Shown: positions 1-39,880, counted from the stretch's first letter. The stretch: DNA of 64,000 nt from Archivesica marissinica (GCA_014843695.1 CM026387.1:65548015-65612014); one strand, 5' to 3'. Notes: a model not told the origin generated them from the sequence alone. Numbers and translations: made by a program.

Positions 1-750
1 ATGTGGATAAACTATAGAGGGTCGGTCTTGGATGAAGCGATCTGGTTTTGTACGAAATCGTTCACGGCCTGCGGTACGGGTGGTCAGTGAAGTGTACGCG
101 CCTATTGACGTCTATTGTAAATTACGCATGCGTGTAGCTCGAAAACGAAGCAAGACAGACATGTAGTTCCGATGGAACACCTACGAAACATCATATGCCC
201 TTTCAAATAAGCCATACCTCGTGACCTTGAGGTTAACATTTCAAGGTCAAATCAAGGTCATGTCAAACATTATTTTTTGTAGATATTTAGCACGTCATAA
301 TACATTTTGTTCATCAAACTGATCGTTCGTGTTAGATGGAATTTTACTTTTAAACACAAAATATATTTTACTGGATCGTTCAAATCGTTCGTGACAGTCG
401 GTACTCAATGCACATAAAGTCGTTTAACCCATTCAACACCAAGTAACTGACATGGACTGGTACATGATATTTTTAGACCAATACATTAATAAGTAAAATA
501 GTAATATTACTGGCAAAAAGTGCAGATCCTGATGAGACGGATTTAGGTATTATATAAACTATTGAACATCAAACAAACGAATGAACTGTTTTTGTAAAAT
601 ATGCAAATTACCTCCCTTTATGATGATTTATTTACAAAATCCTAACTTTGTAACGGTTGCTTCAACAAAGTGATAAATTATCATATGAATGACAGTTGTA
701 TTTTGTTATATTTTAAGGGAAAAACATATATAAAGACAACGACTATTAAA
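1..750. other. Intronic/upstream sequence, no feature recognised
   Basis: AT-rich single-copy-looking sequence with no kinase-like exon, no long ORF and no repeat that I can pair within the window. Confidence 0.5.
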
Positions 751-871
751 CAGTGTATATCAATAATTCTGACACGAACCAGCTAATAACATACATACTT
801 GTAGAGTAAATATCTACCTCGGGTTATTCTGCGATATATCTACCTTGAACTATGCTGCGCGCGCATCGTAC

Positions 872-1158
872 AGACGGATCTGTAGTCCAGTGGTAACACG
901 CTGGACTGGTAATACAGGGATCGTAGGTTCGATCCCCCGTCTGACCCTAATAAAATTAACAGTCTTTCAGATGGGACGTAAAATCGAGGTCTCGTGTCGG
1001 TGCTTTACACCGTGCACGTAAAAGAACCAGAGGAGACTCTGGAATGGGTCTCTGTCTGTATCATGCACTATCCTCCAAAATCTAAAATGACTAATCTCAT
1101 CAGGAGGCGTCGGTCATATGGGCAACCGGTAGCGACGATAAATAAAAGTAAAAACACA
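872..1158 (+). mobile_element. SINE-A, full-length copy 1
   Basis: A tRNA-like head starts with cagacggatctgtagtccag and has A-box-like (GTAGTCCAGTGG) and B-box-like (GGTTCGATCCC) promoter blocks; an anticodon-like loop in CTGGACTGGTAA suggests a Thr (GGT) ancestor. A body of about 210 bp follows (cttTCAGATGGGACGT, GCACGTAAAAGAACCAGAGG), ending in ataaataaaagtaaaaa. At least ten further full or partial copies in this window define the family. Pol III-type boxes make it a non-autonomous retroelement, not a tRNA gene. Confidence 0.85.
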
Positions 1159-1463
1159 CATCAGTGTATATCAATACATATTCAGAGCTGGCTGCCGATC
1201 AATAGCATGCACTATTTGCTAGTTTAAATCACTTACATTTATTTGGGGTCTGGACAAATGTTTTCCGGTTCAAAACCACAAAACTAAAAAAACATGGTTT
1301 TTAAGAACACTATAATACACCATAGGATTGACACTATACATACATTCTTGTAGGCAATTCCAAGCTAGTTTTAAAATGGCACATCGTCACTATCAAGGCT
1401 ATATGTGTCATTGTTAAACTTGCTTGGAATGGCCTAAACAATGTACGTATCAAGCTGTATCAC

Positions 1464-1753
1464 AGACGGATCTGTAGTCCAGTGGTAACACGCTGGACTG
1501 GTAATCAAGGGATCGTAGGTTCCATCCCCCGTCTGACCCTAATACAATTAAAAGTCTTTCAGATGGGACGTTAAACCGAGGTCTCGTGTCGGTGCTTTAC
1601 ATCGTGCACGTAAAAGAACCAGAGGAGACTCTGTAATGGGTCTTTCTCTGTATCATTGCACTATCCTCCAAAAATCTAAAATGACTAATCTCTTCAGGAT
1701 GCGTCGCTCATATGGGCAACCGGTAGCGACGATAAATAAAAGTAAAAACCCAC
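1464..1753 (+). mobile_element. SINE-A, copy 2 (in tandem duplication)
   Basis: Near-identical to copy 1, including about 110 bp of shared non-SINE sequence beyond its 3' end (to 1867). It is therefore part of a segmental duplication rather than an independent insertion. Confidence 0.85.
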
Positions 1754-1867
1754 ACATCAGTGTATATCAATAAATATTCAGAGCTGGCTGCCGATCAATA
1801 GCATACACTATTTGCTAGTTTAAATCACTTACATTTATTTAGGGTCTGGACAAATATTTTCCGGTTA

Positions 1868-2912
1868 GTTTAAACATATTTTATTTCCCAATATAATACA
1901 TATTGAACAATGCATACACCACGCATAATCATAATACAGAAACAGGATTAGAATGGAAGACAGAGTCTTATTTAATTCTTCTCCTCTTCAAAGATTGTAT
2001 GTATTTCGGTTGGCTTTTGCAATTGTGTTATAGAGTTAGGAAAGGTTTAACATGAAAACATGCGAAAATAACTACATGTTAAACATTAATAAAGATCATA
2101 ATATAGTGGATTGTGAGTGAGAGAGCGAGAGAAAAAAGAATGTAGTGAGAAGAAGGTGATAAGAATATTAGAGAGGAGAGAATGTATGTCTCATGTATCA
2201 ATAATCGTTATTAATACTATTATTCAAATCGCTTACTATCAGATATGTAGGTATGAACATGTGTGAATATGAGAGTGTTTTCCTGGTCGGATAGGGCCGG
2301 ATTTCCTGATAGGAGGGTTTCGAGATCTATGTTGAAATTGTGAAGATTGTTCTGTAGAGTTGTACGGCAATCATTGTACATTCTACACTCAAAGAAATAG
2401 TGGAAGTTTGTCTCCATTTGACCACAATTACATAAAGCTGTAGGAGTAATATTTTTTAGGAAAAGGTGATAGTTAAGACCACTACATTTCGTACGAAGGC
2501 GTGTATGGAGGACTTGAAGTTTTCGTGTACCCACATAAAAGTATGGAGGGACTTTGCTCTTGTTTCTATTGAGATTGGCCTTGAATGTTTGTACTGAGGG
2601 AGAGTTACGAACCGTTGAAGGCAGAGAGTTCCAATTCCGAATTGTTGAAGGCAAGAAAGAATTATAGTATTGTGACGTTCTGGAATGCACTCCGTGGAAA
2701 TGTTCTGAATTTCTTAAATTGTACCGGGTTTCTGCTTGTCGGGGAATCAATGAGGAGAGATAGTCAGGTGTTTGGTTGGTGTTCATTTTATAGAACATAA
2801 TAAGCTTGTGTTTGTTTCTTCTGTCCGTTAAACTTTCCCATCTGGTTTCTAGGTGTAAGTTTAGCAAAGAAACGAGCTTAGTTGCTCCAGTGGCAATTCT
2901 GCTACATTCTGC
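1868..2912 (-). mobile_element. 5'-truncated non-LTR retrotransposon: RT ORF C-terminus and 3' UTR
   Basis: The minus-strand frame 2957-2220 contains the C-terminal tail typical of jockey/CR1-type LINE ORF2 proteins. It starts at about RIATGATKLVSL, with WESLTDRRNKHKL, the block RYNLRNSEHF, FLPSTIRNWNSLP, and then the terminal Cys/His cluster LCNCGQMETNFHYFFEC. The first ~20 residues of that frame come from flanking block B', not from the element. The catalytic RT domain (the YxDD region) and endonuclease are missing, so this is a dead 5'-truncated copy. The 3' UTR occupies about 1868-2219. The frame is intact to its stop, suggesting a fairly recent insertion. Confidence 0.82.
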
Positions 2913-3181
2913 TACATACAAAACCACAAAACTAAAAACACATGTTTTTAAGAACACTATGATACACTATAGGCTTGACACTATACATACATTCTGTTAG
3001 GCAATTCCAAGCTAGTTTTAAAATGGTACCCGTCACTATCAAGGCTATATGTGTCCTTGTTAAACTTGCTTGGAATTGCCTAAACAATGTACCTATCAAG
3101 CTGTATCATAGTGTTGTTAAAAAACGTGTTCTGCGGTTTTAATGCTGAAAATTAGTCGTCATTGCTGTCTTATTTTTTCAG

Positions 3182-31041
<27,860 letters not shown>

Positions 31042-31046
31042 TCACA

Positions 31047-31052
31047 AATAAA
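31047..31052 (+). promoter_or_regulatory. Possible polyadenylation signal AATAAA
   Basis: AATAAA lies 6 bases after the kinase stop codon. That would leave an extremely short 3' UTR, so it is only a candidate; AT-rich sequence yields many chance hexamers downstream. Confidence 0.2.
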
Positions 31053-31460
31053 CTTAATTGTTATAAACAACACTCGACAACACTGTAGATATAATGAGGT
31101 AATGCTCTCATTCGTCGGTTGTAGCAAACGCGTACGTATATATGGCTATTCCTGTATGGCAAGTTCCAGGGATAATTCGCCACAATATACCACATATTAC
31201 TCCGAACAGAATATATAATAAGTGCTTATAATTTAATTATAATGACCAACTCAAATTTCAAAATGGTTTTACGTAGAATGTTTACATCAGCTTGATCATA
31301 TATGGCCATGTTTTAACACATGGTCAAACATAGTTTCAAATTTAGAACACCGTGTGTATTTTAAATAACTATCCATTGAAAACTCACAATGAGTTACAAT
31401 AATCATGTGATATGTAAATAGTTGTAGTCTAGCAATACACTTTGCTTATAAATTGTGTTT
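31053..31460. other. Downstream of kinase stop: probable 3' UTR/intergenic
   Basis: AT-rich with no ORF continuation or domain. The boundary of the 3' UTR cannot be fixed from sequence alone. Confidence 0.35.
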
Positions 31461-31465
31461 AAAAA

Positions 31466-31525
31466 ATATTTATTTATTTTACAACGACTGCGAAGCAAGT
31501 TCTAACAACGTATATGAGGGAGGGA
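31466..31525 (-). mobile_element. SINE tail fragment
   Basis: tatttattttacaacgactg, then cgaagcaagttctaacaacg matches the SINE-F tail. It is followed by a purine-rich run (gagggagggaggtagggagg). Confidence 0.5.
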
Positions 31526-31734
31526 GGTAGGGAGGGGGGAGAGAGCAACAATTTCAACAATTACAATATCAAGCATGGCAAATACAAGAAATATAATTAA
31601 ATTACATCCAACATCACAACTACATTATATGAAACTATTATAAAACAGTCAAATGTTCAAGGTTATCTTTACAGATTTTAAAAACTTCATAACAATGTTG
31701 ATATATGTTTTCTTGCTAGAAGACATCAGGCCTG

Positions 31735-31855
31735 GGTGTTATAAAACTATTCTCCAATCTCAGACTCAGTCTCAAGCTTCTGATTGGTTCAGTTAAGTGT
31801 AAATATCAGACTCAACCAATTATATCGCTTGAGATTTGAGTTAGTGTTATAACCT
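31735..31855. mobile_element. Palindromic MITE-P, copy 2
   Basis: gtgttataaaactattctcc and its inverse gagttagtgttataacctcc, with the internal cttctgattggttcag / gactcaaccaattatatcg mirror, match the copy at 12902. Confidence 0.72.
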
Positions 31856-32048
31856 CCTACTCTGATCTGTTGTGTGAATAATTATTACGACTGTTACAAT
31901 ATCTTGTGCAACATAACAAAATATGGTATTCGGGCTCCACAACATTTACATTGCAGAACTAACTTGCATAAACGAGTATCTCTATCTAGTCCACTATATG
32001 TCGATTGTTCCTAGCAGGAAACTAGTAATATACATGTATATATATATA

Positions 32049-32284
32049 TATATCCGAATTTTCAACCTAAAAGCCTTGTTCACGGAAAACATAAATCACC
32101 CAGCTAATACATTCCCTTTTTTACATCAATAAATATAATTTAGCTAATTAGTAGTCATGTCGAATCATACGAAATGTGTTTATATATATTAGAAATGTAT
32201 CTATAAGTTTATACCTTATGTATTAGCTGGCTCATGTATGCTTCCCGTGGAAAGGGCTTTTAAGCCGAACATTCGGATATAGCG
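32049..32284. mobile_element. Foldback element with ~60-bp imperfect arms
   Basis: Left arm tatccgaattttcaacctaa... cagctaatac (32051-32109) is mirrored by gtattagctggctc... gcttttaagccgaacattcgg (32219-32280) at roughly three-quarters identity. It sits in a TA-rich target. Confidence 0.6.
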
Positions 32285-33099
32285 AGGACAATATATATAA
32301 ATATATATATATAAACTTGAAACGTTTACGCTTGTTACCTATGGTGATTAAATTGAATGTTTTATCTTCAACCGACATATAATAGATCTCTCGTTTGCAA
32401 TGACAGATAGTGGACATCTTTCTTAGTTTAATTATTCTTTAATCTTCCGGACTCACCGTAGACTGCATTATTAAAGTGTATCTTATCTTCTTCTTTATAA
32501 CTGTAGAAACCCCATACTTCTGAACCATATACGAGGATAGGGACTACCATTGAAGCAAATAGTTATATGGTGGTTTTAATATTCAGCTTTACTCTATCAT
32601 ATAGTGTTATAAGATTATGATATGCCCAATGGGCTAAGGGTTAAACTCCCAATAAGTTACGCGTATATGTAAATCAACACCTAAATAAATAAATATAACA
32701 ATTATGTGTTTTATTCACATTACGTTATGGTAATTCCACTATATGTTCAACACTCACTTTGCGGTGGTTTTCCATCTGTTAAAACGTTTCATTTCGAGTA
32801 GGCCCAATGTATTGTACCCGACAAAACAATGTGCACATATATTAGGGATACGTATGGTTTGATCTCCACACAAGTACCGAAATTCGGTTTGTTTCTCTAT
32901 TAATAATATTAGTGTTCGATAACCGTATGAAAAGATAAATCGGTGCCAACGAACAACAATATTGATGATGTTAGCAAACTAGCTATGAACAAGATGATAA
33001 TCGATATATTTAGGTGCTTTTAGTAGTTAGTGAATCTATCCCTTTTTTAATACAACGCTATCTAGAACCATAATAAACTGAGGCGGCATGAAATATGTA

Positions 33100-33362
33100 T
33101 AGGATATAACCCGAAAACGATCCAATATGTAAAATATTGGACTGTGTGAGGCGAGTAACGCCGATGACAGCACCAATACGTTACATATTGGATCCGTTTG
33201 ATGTTTATATCTTACATAAAACACATACTTATATAACAAGATCCTACTAATTAAAAGTGTTAATTTCGTACATTTACTTAAAACACACACTTATATAACA
33301 AGATCCTAATATTCGTACATTTACGCATGGTACTGCAAGTACAAAGGTGTGACGTCACGGCA
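33100..33362. mobile_element. MITE-H, copy 2
   Basis: Matches 14395-14665. Arms 33119-33140 and 33173-33194 have two mismatches. An internal stretch (acttaaaacacacacttata, then acaagatccta) is duplicated. Confidence 0.7.
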
Positions 33363-33519
33363 GGTATGGTGTCGATTTGAACATAATTACCTTCTTTCAT
33401 GCCGTGTGTCAGTGAATCTAGTTCTACCTTGTTCCCAATTTTACCTCAGACAGATCTATACGTTAGTAATGGTCGGCGACACACGAAACTGGGCACACAC
33501 TTAACAGTTTGGTCTCACT

Positions 33520-33710
33520 TTAACCCATAACCTGCTGCATAAATTAAACGTAATGTGCAAATAACATAGATCCAGATCGGGGGTGGTTGTGGTTTGTTTT
33601 TGTTTGTTGTTTTGTTTGTGTGTGTTGTGGGGTTTGTGCTGTGCCGTCTGATCTGGCTCTATGCTGTTTGCAAAAGCGACTTTAGTCGTGATTAGTAGGT
33701 TACGGGTTAA
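33520..33710. mobile_element. MITE-T2, intact TTAA-ended copy
   Basis: The left end TTAACCCATAACCTGCT and right end AGTAGGTTACGGGTTAA are imperfect inverted repeats ending in TTAA. The interior carries ccagatc / gatctgg inverted motifs and a G/T-rich insertion. Confidence 0.78.
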
Positions 33711-34074
33711 GTCATTTACGTGCAATAACACAACGGAAAGACTGGTAGTAGCCGCAAATACCACGATGTAAAATGGTAGACAGCAGCTTCATAATATACA
33801 GACTGTGTAAGATTAGGAGATCTAGAATGAACATGTTACAGTATCATGTTACTGACAACCTGACTTGACGGTGTCTAAATATATCATGCAATAACATGTC
33901 TAAAATAACAGGATATAGAATATTACTGAGGTCTAAGTAGCATGGTGTGTCGCTGTTCCCCGTGAAATAGGCGTTCTGTAATATGAAGTTGTTAATTTTG
34001 CCGCTGTACATTAGCCAGCGATGTCAATAGATGCATATACTGGCTGTACGCTATAGATTGTCCATATGACAAGT

Positions 34075-35299
34075 TATATACTAGAGGACATAGAAAACGC
34101 ACACCTACATTATATACTAGAGGACATAGAAAACGCACACCTACTATATACTAGAGGACATAGAAAACGCACACCTACATTATATACTAGAGGACATAGA
34201 AAACGCACACCTACATTATATACTAGAGGACATAGAAAACGCACACCTACATTATATACTAGAGGACATAGAAAACGCACACCTACATTATATACTAGAG
34301 GACATAGAAAACGCACACCTACATTATATACTAGAGGACATAGAAAACGCACACCTACATTATATACTAGAGGACATAGAAAACGCACACCTACATTATA
34401 TACTAGAGGACATAGAAAACGCACACCTACATTATATACTAGAGGACATAGAAAACGCACACCTACATTATATACTAGAGGACATAGAAAACGCACACCT
34501 ACATTATATACTAGAGGACATAGAAAACGCACACCTACATTATATACTAGAGGACATAGAAAACGCACACCTACATTATATACTAGAGGACATAGAAAAC
34601 GCACACCTACATTATATACTAGAGGACATAGAAAACGCACACCTACATTATATACTAGAGGACATAGAAAACGCACACCTACATTATATACTAGAGGACA
34701 TAGAAAACGCACACCTACATTATATACTAGAGGACATAGAAAACGCACACCTACATTATATACTAGAGGACATAGAAAACGCACACCTACATTATATACT
34801 AGAGGACATAGAAAACGCACACCTACATTATATACTAGAGGACATAGAAAACGCACACCTACATTATATACTAGAGGACATAGAAAACGCACACCCACAT
34901 TATATACTAGAGGACATAGAAAACGCACACCTACATTATATACTAGAGGACATAGAAAACGCACACCTACATTATATACTAGAGGACATAGAAAACGCAC
35001 ACCTACATTATATACTAGAGGACATAGAAAACGCACACCTACATTATATACTAGAGGACATAGAAAACGCACACCTACATTATATACTAGAGGACATAGA
35101 AAACGCACACCTACATTATATACTAGAGGACATAGAAAACGCACACCTACATTATATACTAGAGGACATAGAAAACGCACACCTACATTATATACTAGAG
35201 GACATAGAAAACGCACACCTACATTACATACTAGAGGACATAGAAAACGCACACCTACATTATATACTAGAGGACATAGAAAACGCACACCTACATTAT
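34075..35299 (+). repeat. 36-bp minisatellite, about 34 nearly identical copies
   Basis: The unit tatactagaggacatagaaa, then acgcacacctacatta. Only a few substitutions are seen (for example at ~34893 and ~35226), and one early unit is 3 bp short. The 36-bp period keeps one plus frame (418 codons) and one minus frame (412 codons) open; neither is credible as a gene. Confidence 0.95.
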
Positions 35300-35469
35300 T
35301 ATATAAGATTATTATTACATGAAAACGAAATACGAAGGATTCCATCAAAGATATGTCACATCTTTATTACAAAACACAAATTGAACAACTAAAGACATTC
35401 CATAATGTTTAAAACTATGTATTTATATAGTTATTGTTTTTCATGTAAAACACACTTATCCGAAGTGTT

Positions 35470-35494
35470 CGTTTTCTATGTCCTCTAGTATATA
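35470..35494 (-). repeat. Single inverted unit of the 36-bp minisatellite
   Basis: cgttttctatgtcctctagt, then atata is the exact inverse of the array core and lies 170 bp beyond its end. The array may therefore derive from one arm of a foldback element. Confidence 0.75.
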
Positions 35495-35499
35495 TACAT

Positions 35500-36325
35500 A
35501 TACTAGTATAAGTTAGTAATATCTTACATTGCTTCACCATAAGTATGTCTCCTCATAATGGGGAAGACATTTTGTTTTTGCATTTGACGTCTGTCCATCT
35601 GTCTGTCTGTCCGCTTTAGATTATCCGCACCTCATCTCCATAACCATTGTTGGATGTTCACCAAACTTCACATGAAGCTTCGGTATGATATCTAGCTGTC
35701 TATATTTAACCCCGTTCCGATTATGTGAGTTTTATTGACATTGAAATACACAAACCCGTACGCAACAATGAGAATTGGTCAGTTATTGCCCCTGAATACT
35801 CCCTAAAAGTAGATAGGTCCTAGTATGTGTTGTCCTCTGTTTTTATCGTTGTTTCCTTTGCACAACATGCTAGCAATTTTATTTCACTATCGCTTTATAT
35901 GATAATTAAATTACTATATCTCGACAGATCTCCTACAGTATATGCAATGGGTATTTATTTGTAAAACAATGCTATCAGTTAATTAACACAAATTTGATAA
36001 AATCACATTTATAATATCACAACATCTGGTTAGGGAACAACGGTAAAACAAAGTATTTTAACTGAAAGTACCTATTCACATTTTGGAATAAATCGGACAT
36101 GATCTGCCAAAGGAGGTAATAGAAAATTAGAGATGTTTCTAATTGTGTATTCTATAATTTCATATAACATGTATTGATATAACAATAATGTTGATATATA
36201 GTCTACTGTCTTACATACATCTCGTGAGATACTATATTTGTTTAACATGGATGTGAAATGTCAGTCATTTAGTGTCGTATGCTTGTCTGTCACAAACATA
36301 TGTGCTAACAGGAAGGATTTAGTTT
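35500..36325. other. Unassigned sequence
   Basis: Contains a tract around 35545-35700 (gtatgtctcctcataatggg, cagacgtcaaatg-like, cgtctgtccatctgtctgtc) that resembles a dispersed repeat end, but no partner is in the window. Confidence 0.35.
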
Positions 36326-36327
36326 AT

Positions 36328-36670
36328 ACACATTTATTTAAGCTCGATTGCAAAACAAGTTCTTACAACTTATATTAATCACTCTCGTGACCTCATTCCT
36401 GATGGAATCCATCGCCACGAGGGCAAGAGAAGAGGTAATGTGGAATGTAAATGCCTTGCCTAAGAGCACACACGTAACGGCGGCAGCGGGGCTCGAGCTC
36501 CAGGACTGGAGGTTATAAAACGTTTCTCCAATCTCAAACTCAATCTCAAGCTTCTGATTGATGTGTACATTTCTTGAGCTTGAGTTTGAGATCTGAGAAA
36601 GGTTTTATAACCTCGGGGCCAGGCCTTTCGTTTCTGACGCGAACGCGCTACCATTGCGCTATCATGACTT
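36328..36670 (-). mobile_element. SINE-B with nested MITE-P
   Basis: The complement of SINE-B from tttatacacatttatttaag to the head gcgctatcatgac. It is interrupted at 36509-36614 by a palindromic MITE-P. Confidence 0.75.
36509..36614. mobile_element. Palindromic MITE-P, copy 3, nested
   Basis: gaggttataaaacgtttctc and the inverse gagaaaggttttataacctc, with a shortened centre compared with the other two copies. Confidence 0.78.
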
Positions 36671-36754
36671 CCAGAATAGCGAACGCGCTACCATAGCGCT
36701 ATCATAACTTCCAGAATAGCGAACGCGCTACCATTGCGCTATCATGACTTCCGG
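36637..36754 (-). repeat. 40-bp x 3 tandem repeat of the SINE-B A-box/5' end
   Basis: gaacgcgctaccattgcgct, then atcatgacttccagaatagc is repeated three times. The unit is the complement of the SINE-B pol III A-box region plus flank, so the internal promoter element is triplicated. Confidence 0.8.
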
Positions 36755-37031
36755 GAAGGACTTTACCAATCATATAATGTTATGCTATATTCTTACATTT
36801 TGTTTACAATCCAGTAGGCCTACATTATAAGTTTATTATTTTGGACATTGCATATAAAACAGTGTAGACACGTGTCTGGGGTACGTTAGATAGCATTTAT
36901 ATCAGAATATCTCTTGACCAGCAAGTGAACAGTTTGTCCATCTATAACAAATGGTAAGGAAAACTCAGAACAGACAGTATTAAATATAAACATCCACTAA
37001 ATTCAACATCCTATAAGGAGTAGTACCTTTG

Positions 37032-37318
37032 TGTGCTTTACGTTAATTTATCGTCGTTACCGGTTGCCCATATGAGCGACGCCTCCTGAAGAGATTATTT
37101 ATTTTAGATTTTGGAGGATAGTGCAATGATACAGACAGAGACCCATTCCAGAGTCTCCTCTGGTTCTGTTACGTGCACGGTGTAAAGCACCGACACGAGA
37201 CCTCGGTTTAACGTCCCATCTGAAAGACTGTTAATTTTATTAGGGTCAGACGGGGGATGGAACCTGCGATCCCTGGATTACCAGTCCAACGTGTTACCAC
37301 TGGACTACAGATCCGTCT
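37032..37318 (-). mobile_element. SINE-A, full-length, with 11-bp target-site duplication
   Basis: Complete minus copy from tgctttacgttaatttatcg to ggactacagatccgtct. It is flanked by tagtacctttg at 37021-37031 and 37319-37329. Confidence 0.9.
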
Positions 37319-37483
37319 TAGTACCTTTGCCCCTGTATAGAGTTTTCATATTTGTCACAAATAATTATTTGTGCAGCTAATACCTACTTAATGGAAAAAA
37401 TCAATTATTTGTGACCGTAATCCGCTAATTATATAATTTCATGTTGGTAATGGTGAAATAATATCTGTTCTGTCATCAGGATA

Positions 37484-38390
37484 TTGATCATTGTAACTTT
37501 AAACGGTGCACATATACATATTCCTGGAATCATAAACAAATCTATGATAATTGTAATAGCGTTAGCTACTGCACAACCGCAGCCGATCTACGCTGCTGCT
37601 ATTAATGTCCTTACAGGTCCGCTCGCTCTGGGAAGATGGAACTTGGTTCAGGTCCGCCGGAAGCATTATACATTACAGCAGTGGTTTTTATTATAAAACA
37701 CTTTGCACAGTTTACAGCCTGCCACATTAAACAACTAGACATGCATACCACACGTCTGACGTATGCTGCGCCTATGTTCACGATGTTACTACGATCTATG
37801 ACGTTCTATGGGGCATCGTATTGTCTGTAAATGGATGTTGTACGTATACAGCACGAGCTTACTATGAAATATAACACGTGCTTACTACGATGTCAGTGCG
37901 AGTGCAGTGCGATGCTCGCGCGATAAAGACAGGTTTATTGCGTGTTTGCGTACTAGGCGCGGTAATTACGAGCTTACTGCGACATGAACACGAACAATCT
38001 CTGCAAAGTGTCAGGATATCATTCAGATTGCACCGAAACACGAACATGACATCATTTCGGCGACATTGGTTGAGTGGTTGGCGCATAGTTTGGTGTTCTC
38101 AGCGGCAACAACACAGTTCCTATCTCACCATCATCCAGCTAAGTTACAGCAACATCCAGAGCATTTATGGCACACCTGCAGTCACTGTTGATTGGCAGTA
38201 CAGAGGCAGGCATTGTTGTCGGTGCTGTTGCAGTCACTACATTGGTTATCCGCGGAGGCCAACGAAGTAAGAAGAGGAGCAACCTGCTTGTATGGTTACC
38301 TCTTTCCTCAGTACGAATCATTTATACCGTTTACATTAGGCAACACAATTACTATCAAATAAATGTATTGAGTAACTCAATAGTTTTTTA
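37484..38390. other. Unassigned sequence with short ORFs
   Basis: Several 70-130-codon open frames overlap here, one with a hydrophobic Val/Ala/Gly run at about 38200-38250. None has a recognisable domain or convincing splice context, and the 3' part (38263-38318) is repeat-derived. Confidence 0.3.
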
Positions 38391-38526
38391 ATGTGAAAAA
38401 CAGATATTGATTTCGAAATATATATTAAGATATGATGGTGGTTGTGCAACAGAAAGACCAAATGCACTTATCACCAAACTACACAACCATAATTGGCTAT
38501 GCTAATATTGGATTGGAGATCGTCCA

Positions 38527-38796
38527 ATCGTCGCTACCGGTTGCCCATATGAGCGACTCCTTCCCTGAAGAGATTAGTCATTTTCGATTTTTGGAGGACA
38601 GTGCAATGATACAGACAGAGACCCATTCCAGAATCTCCTCTGGTTCTTTTACTTGCACGATGTAAGCACCGACACGAGACCTCGGTTTAACGTCCCATCT
38701 GAAAGACTGTTAATTTTATTAGGGTTAGACGGGGGATCGAACCTGCGATCCCTGGATTACCAGTACAGCGTGTTACCACTGGACTACATATCCGTA
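38527..38796 (-). mobile_element. SINE-A
   Basis: Minus copy from tcgtcgctaccggttgccca to ccactggactacatatccgt. It lacks the A/T tail, and no clear target-site duplication is seen. Confidence 0.85.
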
Positions 38797-38859
38797 CATG
38801 TATTATCATATATTATATTGATTTTACCCTTACGATTATTAACCATAATAGTATTCTAG

Positions 38860-39082
38860 TTTATACAAATTTATTTTAGCTCGATTATGAAACAATGTTC
38901 TTACAACTTATAATAATCACTCTCTAGACATCATTCCTGATGGATTCCATCGCCATGAGTGAGACAGAAGAGGCAACGTGGAATTTAAATGCCTAGGGAC
39001 ACAATTGTAACGGCTCGAGGTGGGCTCCAATTCCGGGCCTATCGCACCTGAATCGAACTCGCTACCACTACGCTATCATGCT
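38860..39082 (-). mobile_element. SINE-B, full-length
   Basis: The complement from tttatacaaatttattttag to the tRNA-like head ctaccactacgctatcatg. Confidence 0.8.
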
Positions 39083-39344
39083 CGAAGCCACACTGAGGCA
39101 AATGAGACACTCGCCTCGGTTATAATTTGGCAAGTAACGACAGGTATCGGAAAACGCTCATAAAACTGCCTTCAGAATGCAGACAAGCATCCACAAAATA
39201 ATTCGGGGGTGAGTCGCCTCGGTTATTTTCAGATTCTGGCTACGGCACTGGCTATCACGACTTTCAAGCGGGCCTTAATACTGCAACGTAAACCACAGAG
39301 ACAAGAGGAACTATATATATAGGAAATATGGTATGTACAATAGT

Positions 39345-39540
39345 ATGTTTATTTCCACGTGTTCATTGGCTGCATGGACTTGTTGGAAGGACAATATTGT
39401 GTGTGTGGCTGATAGAGCACTATTTATTTCCACGTGTACATTGGCTGCATGGACTTGTTGGAAGGACAATATTGTGTGTGTGGCTGATAGAGCACTATTT
39501 ATTTCCACGTGTACATTGGCTGCATGGACTTGTTGGACGG
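39345..39540 (+). repeat. ~75-bp tandem repeat, about 2.6 copies
   Basis: tttatttccacgtgtacatt, then ggctgcatggacttgttgga, then aggacaatattgtgtgtgtg, then gctgatagagcacta. The unit's tgtgtgtg lies next to a larger TG microsatellite. Confidence 0.85.
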
Positions 39541-39544
39541 ATGG

Positions 39545-39880
<336 letters not shown>

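Larger units (their letters stand above)
872..3110 (+). repeat. Tandem segmental duplication A-B-A'-[LINE]-B'
   Basis: Block A (872-1268, SINE-A plus flank) is repeated at 1464-1867. Block B (1269-1462, from aaaccacaaaactaaa to caagctgtatca) is repeated at 2922-3110. A and B are contiguous in the first copy. In the second copy they are separated by about 1.05 kb of retrotransposon sequence, implying duplication first and insertion second. Confidence 0.75.

Noticed and set aside
872..945. tRNA-Thr-like gene
   Set aside because: The head continues into a SINE body repeated at least ten times; acceptor-stem pairing is poor and no isolated tRNA exists. The same applies to 9744, 16645, 20294 and the other heads.
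994..1227. 77-codon ORF
   Set aside because: Lies inside SINE-A and its flank; equivalent frames recur with every SINE-A copy (for example 15530, 59842).
34066..35348. 418-codon and 412-codon ORFs on opposite strands with Arg-rich or hydrophobic repeats
   Set aside because: Artefact of a 36-bp tandem repeat lacking stops in one frame per strand; no flanking gene structure.
38167..38391. Possible membrane-protein exon (hydrophobic Val/Ala/Gly stretch)
   Set aside because: No family match, weak splice context, and the 3' part is a dispersed repeat shared with 28992-29186.
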